IMG/VR virus record: IMGVR_UViG_3300023116_000121
Span: 1 to 37,467 of that record
Reading direction: 5' to 3' (one strand)
Length of the DNA stretch: 37,467 nucleotides
From: a virus
The notes under the pieces were generated by a model, which was given only the letters and a program-made list of their open reading frames with translations, made no database searches and had not been told where the DNA came from. The position numbers were made by a program, and so were the translations under genes. Each line of letters opens with the position of its first letter. Within the stretch, counting starts at the first letter, position 1. Of this stretch, positions 1 to 5,510 are shown piece by piece.

Positions 1-69
1 CACTTGTTGAGACAACAAACCTTCTAACTGCATATAAGTTTCTATATAGTTACTATTTATTTGTTCCAT
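1..69 (-). CDS. possible leftward gene, cut by the window edge
   Basis: An ATG on the minus strand at 69 opens 23 codons (MEQINSNYIE...) with no stop before the window edge. There is no Shine-Dalgarno. A -10-like TATAAT (minus strand, 82-77) with a weak TTGTAG 17 bases upstream would start a nearly leaderless transcript. The late genes further right also run leftward, so a divergent gene here would make sense. The open stretch is too short to rule out chance. Confidence 0.3.
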   Translation of the reverse strand, partial: MEQINSNYIETYMQLEGLLSQQV

Positions 70-254
70 AGTATATATTATACACTATACAGTAAGACTC
101 TACAATAGAGAATACTAAAAAAATATAAAAAAATATACTATAGAGCTACTACAAAGCATACTTTATAGTACCGGACTGTGGTATTTTAGCAACAGTGATA
201 GATATCTTTTTATTTCTAGATGATAATGCCTAGTATTTTGCTAAATATGTGAGT

Positions 255-336
255 GGGGTATATATATAATATGCATGCGTGTGCGTTTTTGCGTGTACCC
301 CTACGCATTATGCGACTCAGCCATGCAAATTTTGCA
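255..336. repeat. cluster of short dyads and GCGT repeats
   Basis: GGGGTA at 255-260 mirrors TACCCC at 296-301. Between them GCGTGT occurs twice (277-282, 291-296), separated by a T run. CGCAT-T-ATGCG lies at 304-314 and TGCAAA-T-TTTGCA at 324-336. GC-rich blocks inside AT-rich DNA could bind a regulator or initiator. No known origin motif is recognised. Confidence 0.35.
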
Positions 337-344
337 AAGGAAAC

Positions 345-396
345 CTAATTAAACCTCTGTAGTAGTAACATAGTGTTACTACAGAGGGTTAATTAG
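345..396 (+). repeat. intergenic inverted repeat, copy 1 of the shared family
   Basis: The outer arms CTAATTAA (345-352) and TTAATTAG (389-396) flank an inner stem built from CCTCT...GTAGTAACA (354-370) and TGTTACTAC...AGAGG (374-387). The left arm carries three extra bases. The inner sequence TCTGTAGTAGTAAC...GTTACTACAGA recurs at 811-863 and, with changes, at 1068-1108. No gene is recognised immediately upstream. There is no T tract, so a classical terminator is unlikely. Confidence 0.75.
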
Positions 397-518
397 TAGT
401 TAATTGCTGACGAAATCTCGCTAATTCATCCGAAGGATGGAGAGATTGGTAACATTCACTACTACGTAGTGGCTAGACAAAATCACTCAAGTCTTTGACT
501 TGCAAGGCTTTTTCACTG

Positions 519-568
519 CTTTGCAGTCAATGCATAGCTGCTCTGCAAAGGATGAAATGCTATGCATT
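519..568 (+). repeat. two interleaved inverted repeats (possible pseudoknot)
   Basis: CTTTGCAG (519-526) is complementary to CTGCAAAG (543-550). AATGCATAGC (529-538) is complementary to GCTATGCATT (559-568). The arms alternate, so in RNA the two stems could form an H-type pseudoknot or be mutually exclusive. The connecting loops would be 2, 4 and 8 bases. It lies just upstream of the -35-like TTGACA at 579. Confidence 0.5.
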
Positions 569-578
569 TTGAAGAGGC

Positions 579-607
579 TTGACAAGGCCAAATGACGATA
601 CTATTGT
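579..607 (+). promoter_or_regulatory. sigma70-type promoter candidate for the early genes
   Basis: A perfect TTGACA (579-584) is followed after 17 bases by TATTGT (602-607), which matches the -10 consensus at four positions. Transcription would start near 614, just upstream of the first small gene at 666. Confidence 0.5.
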
Positions 608-608
608 A

Positions 609-642
609 GCTTTTAGTACGAACTCTAGTGAGTTCTAAAAGC
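609..642 (+). repeat. stem-loop before the first gene
   Basis: GCTTTTA (609-615) pairs with TAAAAGC (636-642), and GAACTC (620-625) pairs with GAGTTC (630-635). A four-base bulge, GTAC, sits in the left arm. It precedes the GAGAGAGG Shine-Dalgarno region of the gene at 666. The sequence differs from the 345-396 family but shares the asymmetric left arm. Confidence 0.6.
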
Positions 643-665
643 GAGCAATAGAGAGAGGAAAAACA

Positions 666-818
666 ATGCCGTATATATTCGTTGGTTTACTCATGGCATT
701 CTTTGCCATGTTTGCTGCTGATCGTTTCAACGATCCATGGCTGATTGGAGGCTGTGGAATACTGTTCCTTATAGGATCAGTATATGTAATTCTTGGTGTT
801 AAAGACGAAGTTAATTAA
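666..818 (+). CDS. small two-helix membrane protein
   Basis: Encodes 50 residues starting MPYIFVGLLM, with two hydrophobic stretches (about residues 3-17 and 25-44) separated by a short charged, aromatic turn (DRFNDPW). A GAGAGAGG Shine-Dalgarno lies about 7 bases upstream of the ATG. It is the first gene after the control region, so probably made early. Small membrane proteins in this position can affect the host envelope or exclude other phages, but no family is recognised. The stop codon lies inside the left outer arm of the next inverted repeat. Confidence 0.65.
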   Translation: MPYIFVGLLMAFFAMFAADRFNDPWLIGGCGILFLIGSVYVILGVKDEVN

Positions 819-863
819 TAACTCTGTAGTAGTAACGAAGTGTTACTACAGAGTTTTAATTAA
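811..863 (+). repeat. intergenic inverted repeat, copy 2 of the shared family
   Basis: TTAATTAA occurs at 811-818 and again at 856-863. Inside, ACTCTGTAGTAGTAAC (821-836) faces GTTACTACAGAGT (842-854), again with three extra bases in the left arm. The core is almost identical to 345-396. It fills the gap between the stop at 818 and the Shine-Dalgarno at 872. Confidence 0.8.
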
Positions 864-881
864 AATATTATGGAGAAAATC

Positions 882-1061
882 ATGTCAAATCTAGTATCAA
901 ATCTTCAATTTGAAATCGACCAGTTCCTTGATAGCAAGTATCAAGTTCATACTTCCACCTGTGGTGGAGCAGTAGATCTTCATGACCACGAAGGATGGTG
1001 GCTAGCTACGCTAGACGAAGACGAAGCAAATATTGAAAATATTTCTGCGATATCATTCTAA
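882..1061 (+). CDS. small acidic protein, unknown
   Basis: 59 residues from ATG 882 (MSNLVSNLQF...). An in-frame ATG 12 bases upstream (870) overlaps the GGAG Shine-Dalgarno at 872-875, so the second ATG is the likely start. The protein is acidic, with a central CGGAVDLHDHEGWW stretch and an Asp/Glu-rich tail. No family is recognised. It lies between two members of the inverted repeat family. Confidence 0.65.
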   Translation: MSNLVSNLQFEIDQFLDSKYQVHTSTCGGAVDLHDHEGWWLATLDEDEANIENISAISF

Positions 1062-1067
1062 CCTATT

Positions 1068-1108
1068 AACCTCTCTATAGTAGTAACCTTGTGTTACTAC
1101 AGAGAGTT
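1068..1108 (+). repeat. intergenic inverted repeat, copy 3 (diverged)
   Basis: AACCTCTCTATAGTAGTAAC (1068-1087) faces GTTACTACAGAGAGTT (1093-1108), with a CTTGT loop. The core GTAGTAAC...GTTACTAC is shared with the copies at 345 and 811, while the outer arm differs by compensated or tolerated changes. It follows the stop at 1061. Confidence 0.75.
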
Positions 1109-1166
1109 ATATAGAACTGTTCAACAACCAGCCAGAAGCAAGTGCTTCGATACATAGGAGATAATC

Positions 1167-1364
1167 ATGGCTACATTCCAAATCTTTGTTAAAGGTAAGA
1201 AAAATAAAACATCTTGGATTGACCTTGAAAAAGGTAAAGACATATTCAGCAAGTCTGCTGAAACTGGGATGCCAATCAGAGTTATCCACCCTTCGGGTAG
1301 CTTCAAAGTGATCCGCAATGCTGACAATCTCCCAGAGGGAGAGCCAACATCTAGCAGAGCCTAG
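1167..1364 (+). CDS. small basic protein, unknown
   Basis: 65 residues (MATFQIFVKGKKN...), with AGGAG (1157-1161) six bases before the ATG. Lysine-rich in its first half, then a GMPIRVIHPSGSFKVI stretch that reads like a compact beta fold. No family is recognised. It is flanked on both sides by intergenic hairpins, like its neighbours. Confidence 0.65.
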   Translation: MATFQIFVKGKKNKTSWIDLEKGKDIFSKSAETGMPIRVIHPSGSFKVIRNADNLPEGEPTSSRA

Positions 1365-1365
1365 A

Positions 1366-1397
1366 CTAAATAATAAACCTACAAGGGTATTATTTAG
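1366..1397 (+). repeat. intergenic stem-loop
   Basis: CTAAATAATA (1366-1375) pairs perfectly with TATTATTTAG (1388-1397) around a 12-base loop (AACCTACAAGGG). It begins two bases after the stop at 1364 and ends 13 bases before the Shine-Dalgarno of the next gene. The sequence is unrelated to copies 1-3 but the placement is the same. Confidence 0.7.
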
Positions 1398-1420
1398 AAA
1401 CTTTAACAATGGAGTATATT

Positions 1421-1624
1421 ATGAAAATTTTACCTTTAAGAGATGGTAGCACAGGTTTTCGTTTTCAAGTATTTGGTATTCAAGGTTTATTCCGCAGGAG
1501 AGCTTTTAAAAAGCTGTGGAATGTTGGATCAGGTGAAACCTGTAATAAAATCAACTTTGGTAAGAATGTCTTATACATTCAAAAATCCACACCATCTAAA
1601 TACTTTGCAAGATTTGCAGGTTAA
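1421..1624 (+). CDS. small basic protein, unknown
   Basis: 67 residues from ATG 1421 (MKILPLRDGS...). An in-frame ATG at 1409 overlaps the GGAG Shine-Dalgarno (1411-1414), the same arrangement as at 870/882 and 2396/2408, so 1421 is preferred. Basic, with FRFQVFGIQGLF and later NFGKNVLYIQKS stretches. No family is recognised. Confidence 0.6.
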   Translation: MKILPLRDGSTGFRFQVFGIQGLFRRRAFKKLWNVGSGETCNKINFGKNVLYIQKSTPSKYFARFAG

Positions 1625-1688
1625 TATATAAATTAAATGGGGTTACAGCGAAGCTGTACTTCATGTAGCCCCATTTGGTGTATATATT
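1623..1688 (+). repeat. long intergenic stem-loop
   Basis: AAATGGGGTTACA (1635-1647) faces TGTAGCCCCATTT (1664-1676), extended outwards by ATATATA and TATATAT runs. The loop contains CAGC-GAA-GCTG (1646-1656). It is the strongest of the left-end hairpins. There is no run of T after it, so it looks more like a processing or stability element than an intrinsic terminator. Confidence 0.75.
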
Positions 1689-1705
1689 AGCAACAGGAGA
1701 TAGCT

Positions 1706-2341
1706 ATGCTAGTAAAAGAAGCTAAAACATACGGTAATATATCTCAAGGTAATACAAAGATGCCGGGTACTACCTTTGCCATAGATGCATTTGCTTGCAT
1801 TACAGGTAGTAAACTTGCAAAGATAGAAGGTACACCTTGCCACTCTTGCTATGCAAGAAAGTTGCAGAAGCTACGTCCTAGTGTGGATCAAGGCTGGAAG
1901 GCTAATCTTGCCAAGTGGCAGAAGTCTGACAAGTCTATGTGGGTCTTTGCTATGGTCTTTCAAATAGAAAGATACAACACAGATGGCTATCATAGATGGT
2001 TTGACAGTGGAGACTTACAGTCTGTAGAAATGCTTAAAAACATCGTAGATGTTGCATTGCTAACACCAAAGATCCAACACTGGCTACCAACTCAAGAGCG
2101 TAGCATCGTTAAACAGTACCGCAAACAGTATGGACAAGAGCCATCTAATCTAGTGATTAGAGTATCAGCATCAAAAGTAGATGCACAAAAAGCTCCAGAC
2201 TTTGCTAATACATCTACAGTATTCAAGGACAAAGCACCCATTGGCAAAGTATGCAAAGCAAACACTAGAGGTAATCAGTGTGGCCCTTGCAGGGATTGCT
2301 GGGATGCCACTGTCGAGATTGTATCCTATCCAAAGCACTAA
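1706..2341 (+). CDS. GP88-like phage protein with two cysteine clusters
   Basis: 211 residues. The opening GNISQGNTKMPGTTF followed by C31, C45 and C48 (PCHSCYA), then a C-terminal CxANTRGNQCGPCRDCW cluster, resembles the phage gene product 88 domain family (PF17338, from memory). The seven clustered cysteines suggest bound zinc or iron-sulfur. FDSGDLQS and LPTQERS are conserved-looking motifs that recall radical-SAM-like 'Gp37/Gp68' phage proteins. The molecular function is unknown. AGGAG (1696-1700) precedes the ATG. It is the largest gene in the hairpin-separated early block. Confidence 0.75.
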   Translation: MLVKEAKTYGNISQGNTKMPGTTFAIDAFACITGSKLAKIEGTPCHSCYARKLQKLRPSVDQGWKANLAKWQKSDKSMWVFAMVFQIERYNTDGYHRWFDSGDLQSVEMLKNIVDVALLTPKIQHWLPTQERSIVKQYRKQYGQEPSNLVIRVSASKVDAQKAPDFANTSTVFKDKAPIGKVCKANTRGNQCGPCRDCWDATVEIVSYPKH

Positions 2342-2342
2342 C

Positions 2343-2393
2343 TTAATTGGAACTCTTAGTAGAGTATCTACGATACTAAAGAGTTACAATTAA
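2343..2393 (+). repeat. intergenic inverted repeat with AATTAA flanks
   Basis: Outer arms TTAATTG (2343-2349) and CAATTAA (2387-2393). Inner arms AACTCTT (2351-2357) with AAGAGTT (2379-2385), and GTATC (2364-2368) with GATAC (2372-2376). The left side again carries extra bases. The design matches copies 1 and 2 although the core sequence differs. Confidence 0.75.
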
Positions 2394-2407
2394 ATATGGA
2401 GATTGTA

Positions 2408-2647
2408 ATGAAAAAAATAATCCACATCAATCAGCACATCATTAAACGCAATGCCAAAACTGGAGAGCGTAACCCTGTAATTACTTGTAAGACATACAAG
2501 TCTAATGACTATGCTCATGAGGTTGCTATTGATGGCCCTTGCAAGATAGTGTATAGTCCAGACAAGCCGCTATCTTGTGGGGCTAAAGTGTGGATAGAGA
2601 CAGAAGCCGGAGTACAATTAAAGATTGTAGAGGAGACTTTGAAATAA
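2408..2647 (+). CDS. small basic protein, unknown
   Basis: 79 residues from ATG 2408 (MKKIIHINQH...). ATG 2396 is in frame but overlaps the GGAG Shine-Dalgarno (2398-2401). Beta-rich appearance (ITCKTYKSNDYAHEVAI, GAKVWIETEAGVQLKIV). No family is recognised. The stop shares a base with the next start (TAATG). From here on, genes overlap rather than being separated by hairpins. Confidence 0.65.
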   Translation: MKKIIHINQHIIKRNAKTGERNPVITCKTYKSNDYAHEVAIDGPCKIVYSPDKPLSCGAKVWIETEAGVQLKIVEETLK

Positions 2648-2856
2648 TGCCAACATATAATTTTTTAATTAAATGTATTGAGTGTGATGGTGAAGGAGAA
2701 TACCAACTAAGTTCAAATCCATCTTCCCCTATTTATGAGTGTAGATATTGTCAAAATGGTTGGACTGAAGAGACAGACTTCTATGATTCCATAAAAGACC
2801 TTCAGCAAGATTATCCTGATGCTGTAGACATCTTTGATGTAGATGACGAATTTTAA
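2647..2856 (+). CDS. small zinc-finger protein, DnaJ-type CxxC motifs
   Basis: 69 residues (MPTYNFLIKC...). CIECDGEGEY and CRYCQNGW give two C-x2-C pairs followed by glycine, the arrangement of half a DnaJ central zinc domain. The C-terminal half is very acidic (DAVDIFDVDDEF). It probably binds one zinc ion; the partner is unknown. The start overlaps the stop of the upstream gene (TAATG), so translation is probably coupled. Upstream in-frame sequence (from 2590) lies within the previous gene and has no Shine-Dalgarno. Confidence 0.7.
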   Translation: MPTYNFLIKCIECDGEGEYQLSSNPSSPIYECRYCQNGWTEETDFYDSIKDLQQDYPDAVDIFDVDDEF

Positions 2857-2874
2857 TAAAAAGGAGTGCAAGTA

Positions 2875-3087
2875 ATGGAATTAACAATGTATAATATAGA
2901 TGAAGTACAAGTTCAAGAACGTAAGCATAAAAATTTTTCTGTATACTCTGTTACAGTAACCGGAAAGACTTACGGAGATAAGGTATATCAGACTGAAATC
3001 AAGCTATTCTCTGATGATACCTCTAAATCTTTTAATGATTTAGTAGGTCAAATCCAGACAGTGGACATGGAGAAAGATGAAGAATAA
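2875..3087 (+). CDS. small acidic beta-rich protein, unknown
   Basis: 70 residues from ATG 2875 (MELTMYNIDE...), with AAGGAG (2861-2866) nine bases upstream. Alternating polar and hydrophobic residues (NFSVYSVTVTGKTYG) suggest beta strands; the C terminus is acidic. No family is recognised. Confidence 0.65.
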   Translation: MELTMYNIDEVQVQERKHKNFSVYSVTVTGKTYGDKVYQTEIKLFSDDTSKSFNDLVGQIQTVDMEKDEE

Positions 3088-3226
3088 AATATCCAGACTG
3101 CGTAGTACGCATCATAAATATATGGGTCAGCTTAGACGTAGTGGTGCGGCTGGCCCACATAAGGACAAGTCAAAAGAGATACCTCGTAATGAAAAACACA
3201 AAGGAAAAAAAGATGAAAAGATTTAA
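3077..3226 (+). CDS. very basic 49-residue phage protein
   Basis: ATG 3077, inside the end of the upstream gene, opens 49 residues (MKNKISRLRSTHHKYMGQ...) with GGAGAAAG just upstream. It is rich in Lys and Arg, with an RRSGAAGPHKDKSKE core that looks like small basic proteins seen in many phages (from memory). It may bind nucleic acid. Overlaps at both ends (11 bases upstream, 14 downstream) fit the compact gene string. Confidence 0.6.
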   Translation: MKNKISRLRSTHHKYMGQLRRSGAAGPHKDKSKEIPRNEKHKGKKDEKI

Positions 3227-3353
3227 ACTGGCATTTGAAAATGGACAAGTTGTTGATATCATTGGCAGAAACTGGAAGGATGCAGTAGAGAATTATCTGA
3301 AATCTTCAGAGATGTCTCCAGTAGATATAAAGGATATCAAAGAATGGACGTGA
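3213..3353 (+). CDS. 46-residue protein, unknown
   Basis: From ATG 3213 (MKRFKLAFEN...), preceded by AAGGA (3200-3204). A longer reading from ATG 3189 adds eight lysine-rich residues and lacks a good Shine-Dalgarno. A strand-strand-helix pattern (FKLAFENGQVVDIIG, then a NWKDAVENYL helix) looks like a small stand-alone domain. No family is recognised. Confidence 0.6.
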   Translation: MKRFKLAFENGQVVDIIGRNWKDAVENYLKSSEMSPVDIKDIKEWT

Positions 3354-3505
3354 AGTTTTCATATAAAGAATATGAGATAATAAAAAAACATATGAATTTA
3401 TATCTACAAAACTACAAGATAGGTGATCCATTTGACATAGAGCCTATGATTGCTAAGAGTATTATTCATAAGATAGAAAAAGAGATGGAAGATGAATTGC
3501 CATAA
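3344..3505 (+). CDS. 53-residue helical protein, unknown
   Basis: ATG 3344 overlaps the end of the upstream gene by 10 bases and opens 53 residues (MDVKFSYKEY...), mostly helix-forming and charged, ending EKEMEDELP. It fills a gap of about 140 bases left between neighbours. No family is recognised. Confidence 0.55.
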   Translation: MDVKFSYKEYEIIKKHMNLYLQNYKIGDPFDIEPMIAKSIIHKIEKEMEDELP

Positions 3506-3677
3506 ATGTAATACTGACATAGGAGTGCGAGGTGAAAAAGGCTTTCTTCTTGACAGTTTGAATGTGTGTTGTTATTGTTGGATAAAGATTGACAAGGAGA
3601 AAAAACATGGGAGAAAAAGAACCAACCCTAGACACCAGATCATACAATCACGTCAACATTCTGCGAGAAGAAATTGA
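3492..3677 (+). CDS. small CxxC protein, possible zinc ribbon
   Basis: 61 residues (MNCHKCNTDI...), with CHKC near the start and CCYCW around residue 28, the two cysteine pairs of a zinc ribbon. The tail is highly basic. It overlaps the upstream gene by 14 bases and the downstream gene by about 70, an unusually long overlap here. The reading could therefore be partly fortuitous, but the paired cysteines support a real protein. Confidence 0.5.
   Translation: MNCHKCNTDIGVRGEKGFLLDSLNVCCYCWIKIDKEKKHGRKRTNPRHQIIQSRQHSARRN
3550..3578 (+). promoter_or_regulatory. internal promoter-like sequence
   Basis: TTGACA (3550-3555), 17 bases, then TATTGT (3573-3578): the same two hexamers and spacing as at 579-607, here with TG one base before the -10. 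It lies inside a gene, 29 bases before the next start, and could be coincidence. Confidence 0.3.
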
Positions 3678-3798
3678 GTTGTTAAAGTCTTATGCAACTC
3701 AGGTTTCTGATAATGCAAAGTTAGTACAAGATATTGAAACAACTACACATATGTTACACTGGCACATTGAAAAGATAATGAAGGAGAATGGCAAGTGA
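3607..3798 (+). CDS. 63-residue helical protein, unknown
   Basis: From ATG 3607 (MGEKEPTLDT...), with AAGGAG (3594-3599) seven bases upstream. A long amphipathic helix, NILREEIELLKSY, followed by a second helix, suggests a helical hairpin or coiled coil. Its stop overlaps the GTG start of the next gene. Confidence 0.65.
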   Translation: MGEKEPTLDTRSYNHVNILREEIELLKSYATQVSDNAKLVQDIETTTHMLHWHIEKIMKENGK

Positions 3799-4106
3799 GT
3801 GATGTTTATAAACATAGAATAGGTTACTCAAGTAAGCTAAGAGCCATGCAACATTTTGTAGATAAAGAATACTTTATATTTAATGAAACCAATCAAGGGC
3901 CAATAGATTTTGTAGCTGTACATTCAGATGGTGATGTTAAGTTTATTGAATGTAAAACTTTATCAAGAAGATCAGATGGTTCTAAAATACATAGAATACT
4001 TTCAATAAAACAAAAGAATTTAAATAAAAATTTTATAAAAAATAAAATAAATGCTAAAGTAGAAATAGTTTATGTTGACCCCGAAACAAATGAGGTATGG
4101 GCATGA
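3795..4106 (+). CDS. PD-(D/E)XK nuclease-like protein
   Basis: 103 residues from GTG 3795 (GTGA overlap with the upstream stop; AAGGAG 8 bases upstream). GPIDFVAVHSDGDVKFIECK gives the catalytic pattern D ... E-x-K of the PD-(D/E)XK fold, after a helix-rich N terminus (SSKLRAMQHFVDK) and before KQKNLNK. The size and layout resemble VRR-NUC or archaeal-type resolvase nucleases. It probably cleaves phage recombination intermediates or host DNA. The substrate is not determined. Confidence 0.65.
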   Translation: MSDVYKHRIGYSSKLRAMQHFVDKEYFIFNETNQGPIDFVAVHSDGDVKFIECKTLSRRSDGSKIHRILSIKQKNLNKNFIKNKINAKVEIVYVDPETNEVWA

Positions 4107-4252
4107 GTATGGAATGGTATCAAGAGATTGCACTAGAAAATATCTACGAAGAAATCGTAGATGAGTTACTGAAGACAGACTTGTCTGTGCGTGAAGCTGA
4201 AACGCAAGCGGCAGAGTTAGCTAGAGAAAAATACATGGAGATGTCAGAATGA
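4103..4252 (+). CDS. 49-residue acidic helical protein, unknown
   Basis: ATG 4103 overlaps the upstream stop (ATGA) and opens 49 residues (MSMEWYQEIA...), acidic and helical throughout. It resembles the acidic helical protein at 8117 in composition (Arg-Glu-Ala repeats followed by a Met/Glu tail). No family is recognised. Confidence 0.55.
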   Translation: MSMEWYQEIALENIYEEIVDELLKTDLSVREAETQAAELAREKYMEMSE

Positions 4253-4455
4253 AAGAATATAATTGGAACTATGAACGTGATCCTATTCCTATACTTAACT
4301 ATGTAGAGAGAATCTATGATCAAATAAATGATGTTTGTCAAACTCTTAGAGATTTTGAAGGAGATATGTATATATCTGATCTGAGAAAACTATATGATAT
4401 GGAGCATAAACTAGCATATTTAGTTGGGCAAATTAAAAATGAGAGTGAAGAATGA
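4249..4455 (+). CDS. 68-residue helical protein, unknown
   Basis: ATG 4249 overlaps the upstream stop (ATGA). 68 acidic residues (MKEYNWNYER...) with two predicted helices (ERIYDQINDVCQTLRDF and ISDLRKLYDMEHKLAYLV). No family is recognised. Translation is probably coupled to the upstream gene. Confidence 0.6.
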   Translation: MKEYNWNYERDPIPILNYVERIYDQINDVCQTLRDFEGDMYISDLRKLYDMEHKLAYLVGQIKNESEE

Positions 4456-4550
4456 GTGATAAGAAAAAGGAAAAAGAACTTAAAGATATTTTAGAAAAAA
4501 TATTAAACAGAACAGATTCAAAGTTAGGAGAGTGGAGAAAAATAAAATGA
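4452..4550 (+). CDS. 32-residue basic peptide
   Basis: ATG 4452 overlaps the stop of the upstream gene (ATGA) and opens 32 residues (MSDKKKEKEL...), a single charged helix. Its stop overlaps the next start (ATGA). The tight coupling at both ends is the main support; function is unknown. Confidence 0.45.
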   Translation: MSDKKKEKELKDILEKILNRTDSKLGEWRKIK

Positions 4551-4939
4551 GTAAAATAAAAATAAAAAAATCTGATTTAACTTATATCATGGATTGGATA
4601 GGAGGTAGACAGGCAATTTCAGAACTTCATATAGATTGGATATTTCCTGAAGATAATAAATATAATTATAAATGTGGAGAAGATGGTTGGCTCCCTCAAT
4701 CGGCTTGGGAAGATTGGTTTATGGAAGCAGTAGAAAGATTTAACGAAGGCTACACTTATAATCCTTTAGATGGTGACATAGGATTAAGACATGAAACTAA
4801 TTTATATAAAGAGCTATGTCCTGAATGTAAAGGCGAGGGAGAAGGGGGATGTCATGTCTGTGAAGATGAAGAATATGTCTTCTTACCTAAAGAAGAATGT
4901 AAAAAGATTTTTGCTAAAGAATTAAAGAGAAAAAAATGA
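4547..4939 (+). CDS. 130-residue protein with a C-terminal zinc motif
   Basis: From ATG 4547 (MSKIKIKKSD...). A longer in-frame start at 4532 lies deeper in the upstream gene; GTGGAG about 10 bases before 4547 favours the shorter form. The N-terminal half is rich in Trp and acidic residues. Near the C terminus CPECKGEGEGGCHVC gives two C-x2-C pairs around a Gly/Glu loop, a compressed DnaJ-type zinc motif like that at 2647. No family is recognised. Confidence 0.65.
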   Translation: MSKIKIKKSDLTYIMDWIGGRQAISELHIDWIFPEDNKYNYKCGEDGWLPQSAWEDWFMEAVERFNEGYTYNPLDGDIGLRHETNLYKELCPECKGEGEGGCHVCEDEEYVFLPKEECKKIFAKELKRKK

Positions 4940-5502
4940 ATATATTCTATTTACACGCCAACCCAGAGTGGGCGGCATCTATGCACTGTGACAAACATGT
5001 AGTCAAGATGATCTTGGAGTCTGCACAATTGTTGTCTACAGCACATCGTTTACTTGATGGTGTAATGTCTGTAGAACTGTCAGAGAAGGGACGTAAGCGT
5101 AAGGTGTGGACATTATCAGATAAGCGAGAGTCTATATTATACAAGGCATCACACATCAATCACCCCTCTGCTAAGTGGGTGCGAGAAAGTAACTTTAATT
5201 ATATCTGGTTGTACAGATTACTAGATAGTTTGTGTACTCAATACACATCAAGGTACTACAAACTACACAAAGTAGAAAGAGATGGTCTTCTATTACATTT
5301 ACACAGGCTACCTCATAACATACCATTCACACCTGCTACACCTATACCACAGTGTATGCCAGACGAGTTTAAAGTAGATGGAGATCCAGTAAAAGCATAT
5401 CGTAACTATTACATGGGACATAAAGTAGAAATGAAAAAGTGGAATCATTCACTCACACCAGAATGGTGGTCAGAAAAAATGACAGAGTGGATGTTCGACT
5501 AG
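4936..5502 (+). CDS. conserved phage protein (DKHVVKM motif)
   Basis: 188 residues starting MNIFYLHANPEWAASMHC, then DKHVVKMILESAQLL. This opening is familiar from phage proteins of unknown function. The clustered His, Cys, Asp and Lys (H17, C18, D19, K20, H21) could be a metal or active site. A later HINHPSAKWVRES-N stretch and a conserved aromatic helix follow. It may be a DNA- or nucleotide-modifying enzyme, but this is not shown. The start overlaps the upstream stop (ATGA). Confidence 0.65.
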   Translation: MNIFYLHANPEWAASMHCDKHVVKMILESAQLLSTAHRLLDGVMSVELSEKGRKRKVWTLSDKRESILYKASHINHPSAKWVRESNFNYIWLYRLLDSLCTQYTSRYYKLHKVERDGLLLHLHRLPHNIPFTPATPIPQCMPDEFKVDGDPVKAYRNYYMGHKVEMKKWNHSLTPEWWSEKMTEWMFD

Positions 5503-5510
5503 GGGGAACA

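Larger units (their letters stand above)
70..665. other. non-coding, structured control region
   Basis: About 600 bases without a convincing gene. The left part (70-240) is very AT-rich. 255-336 holds short dyads, 345-396 a long inverted repeat, and 420-642 a dense run of small hairpins: CATCC/GGATG at 427-439, CACTAC/GTAGTG at 457-471, CAAGTC/GACTTG at 488-502, ACTGC/GCAGT at 515-527. A promoter-like pair lies at 579-607. Position and content suggest the main early control region and possibly an origin. That role is inferred. Confidence 0.6.

Noticed and set aside
1-665. tRNA or other known RNA gene in the long non-coding region
   Set aside because: No cloverleaf or TTCGA-type arm was found; none was seen elsewhere in the gaps either.
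1107-1409. A 100-codon open frame on the minus strand
   Set aside because: It is antisense to two small genes and crosses the intergenic hairpins; no Shine-Dalgarno and the composition is not protein-like.
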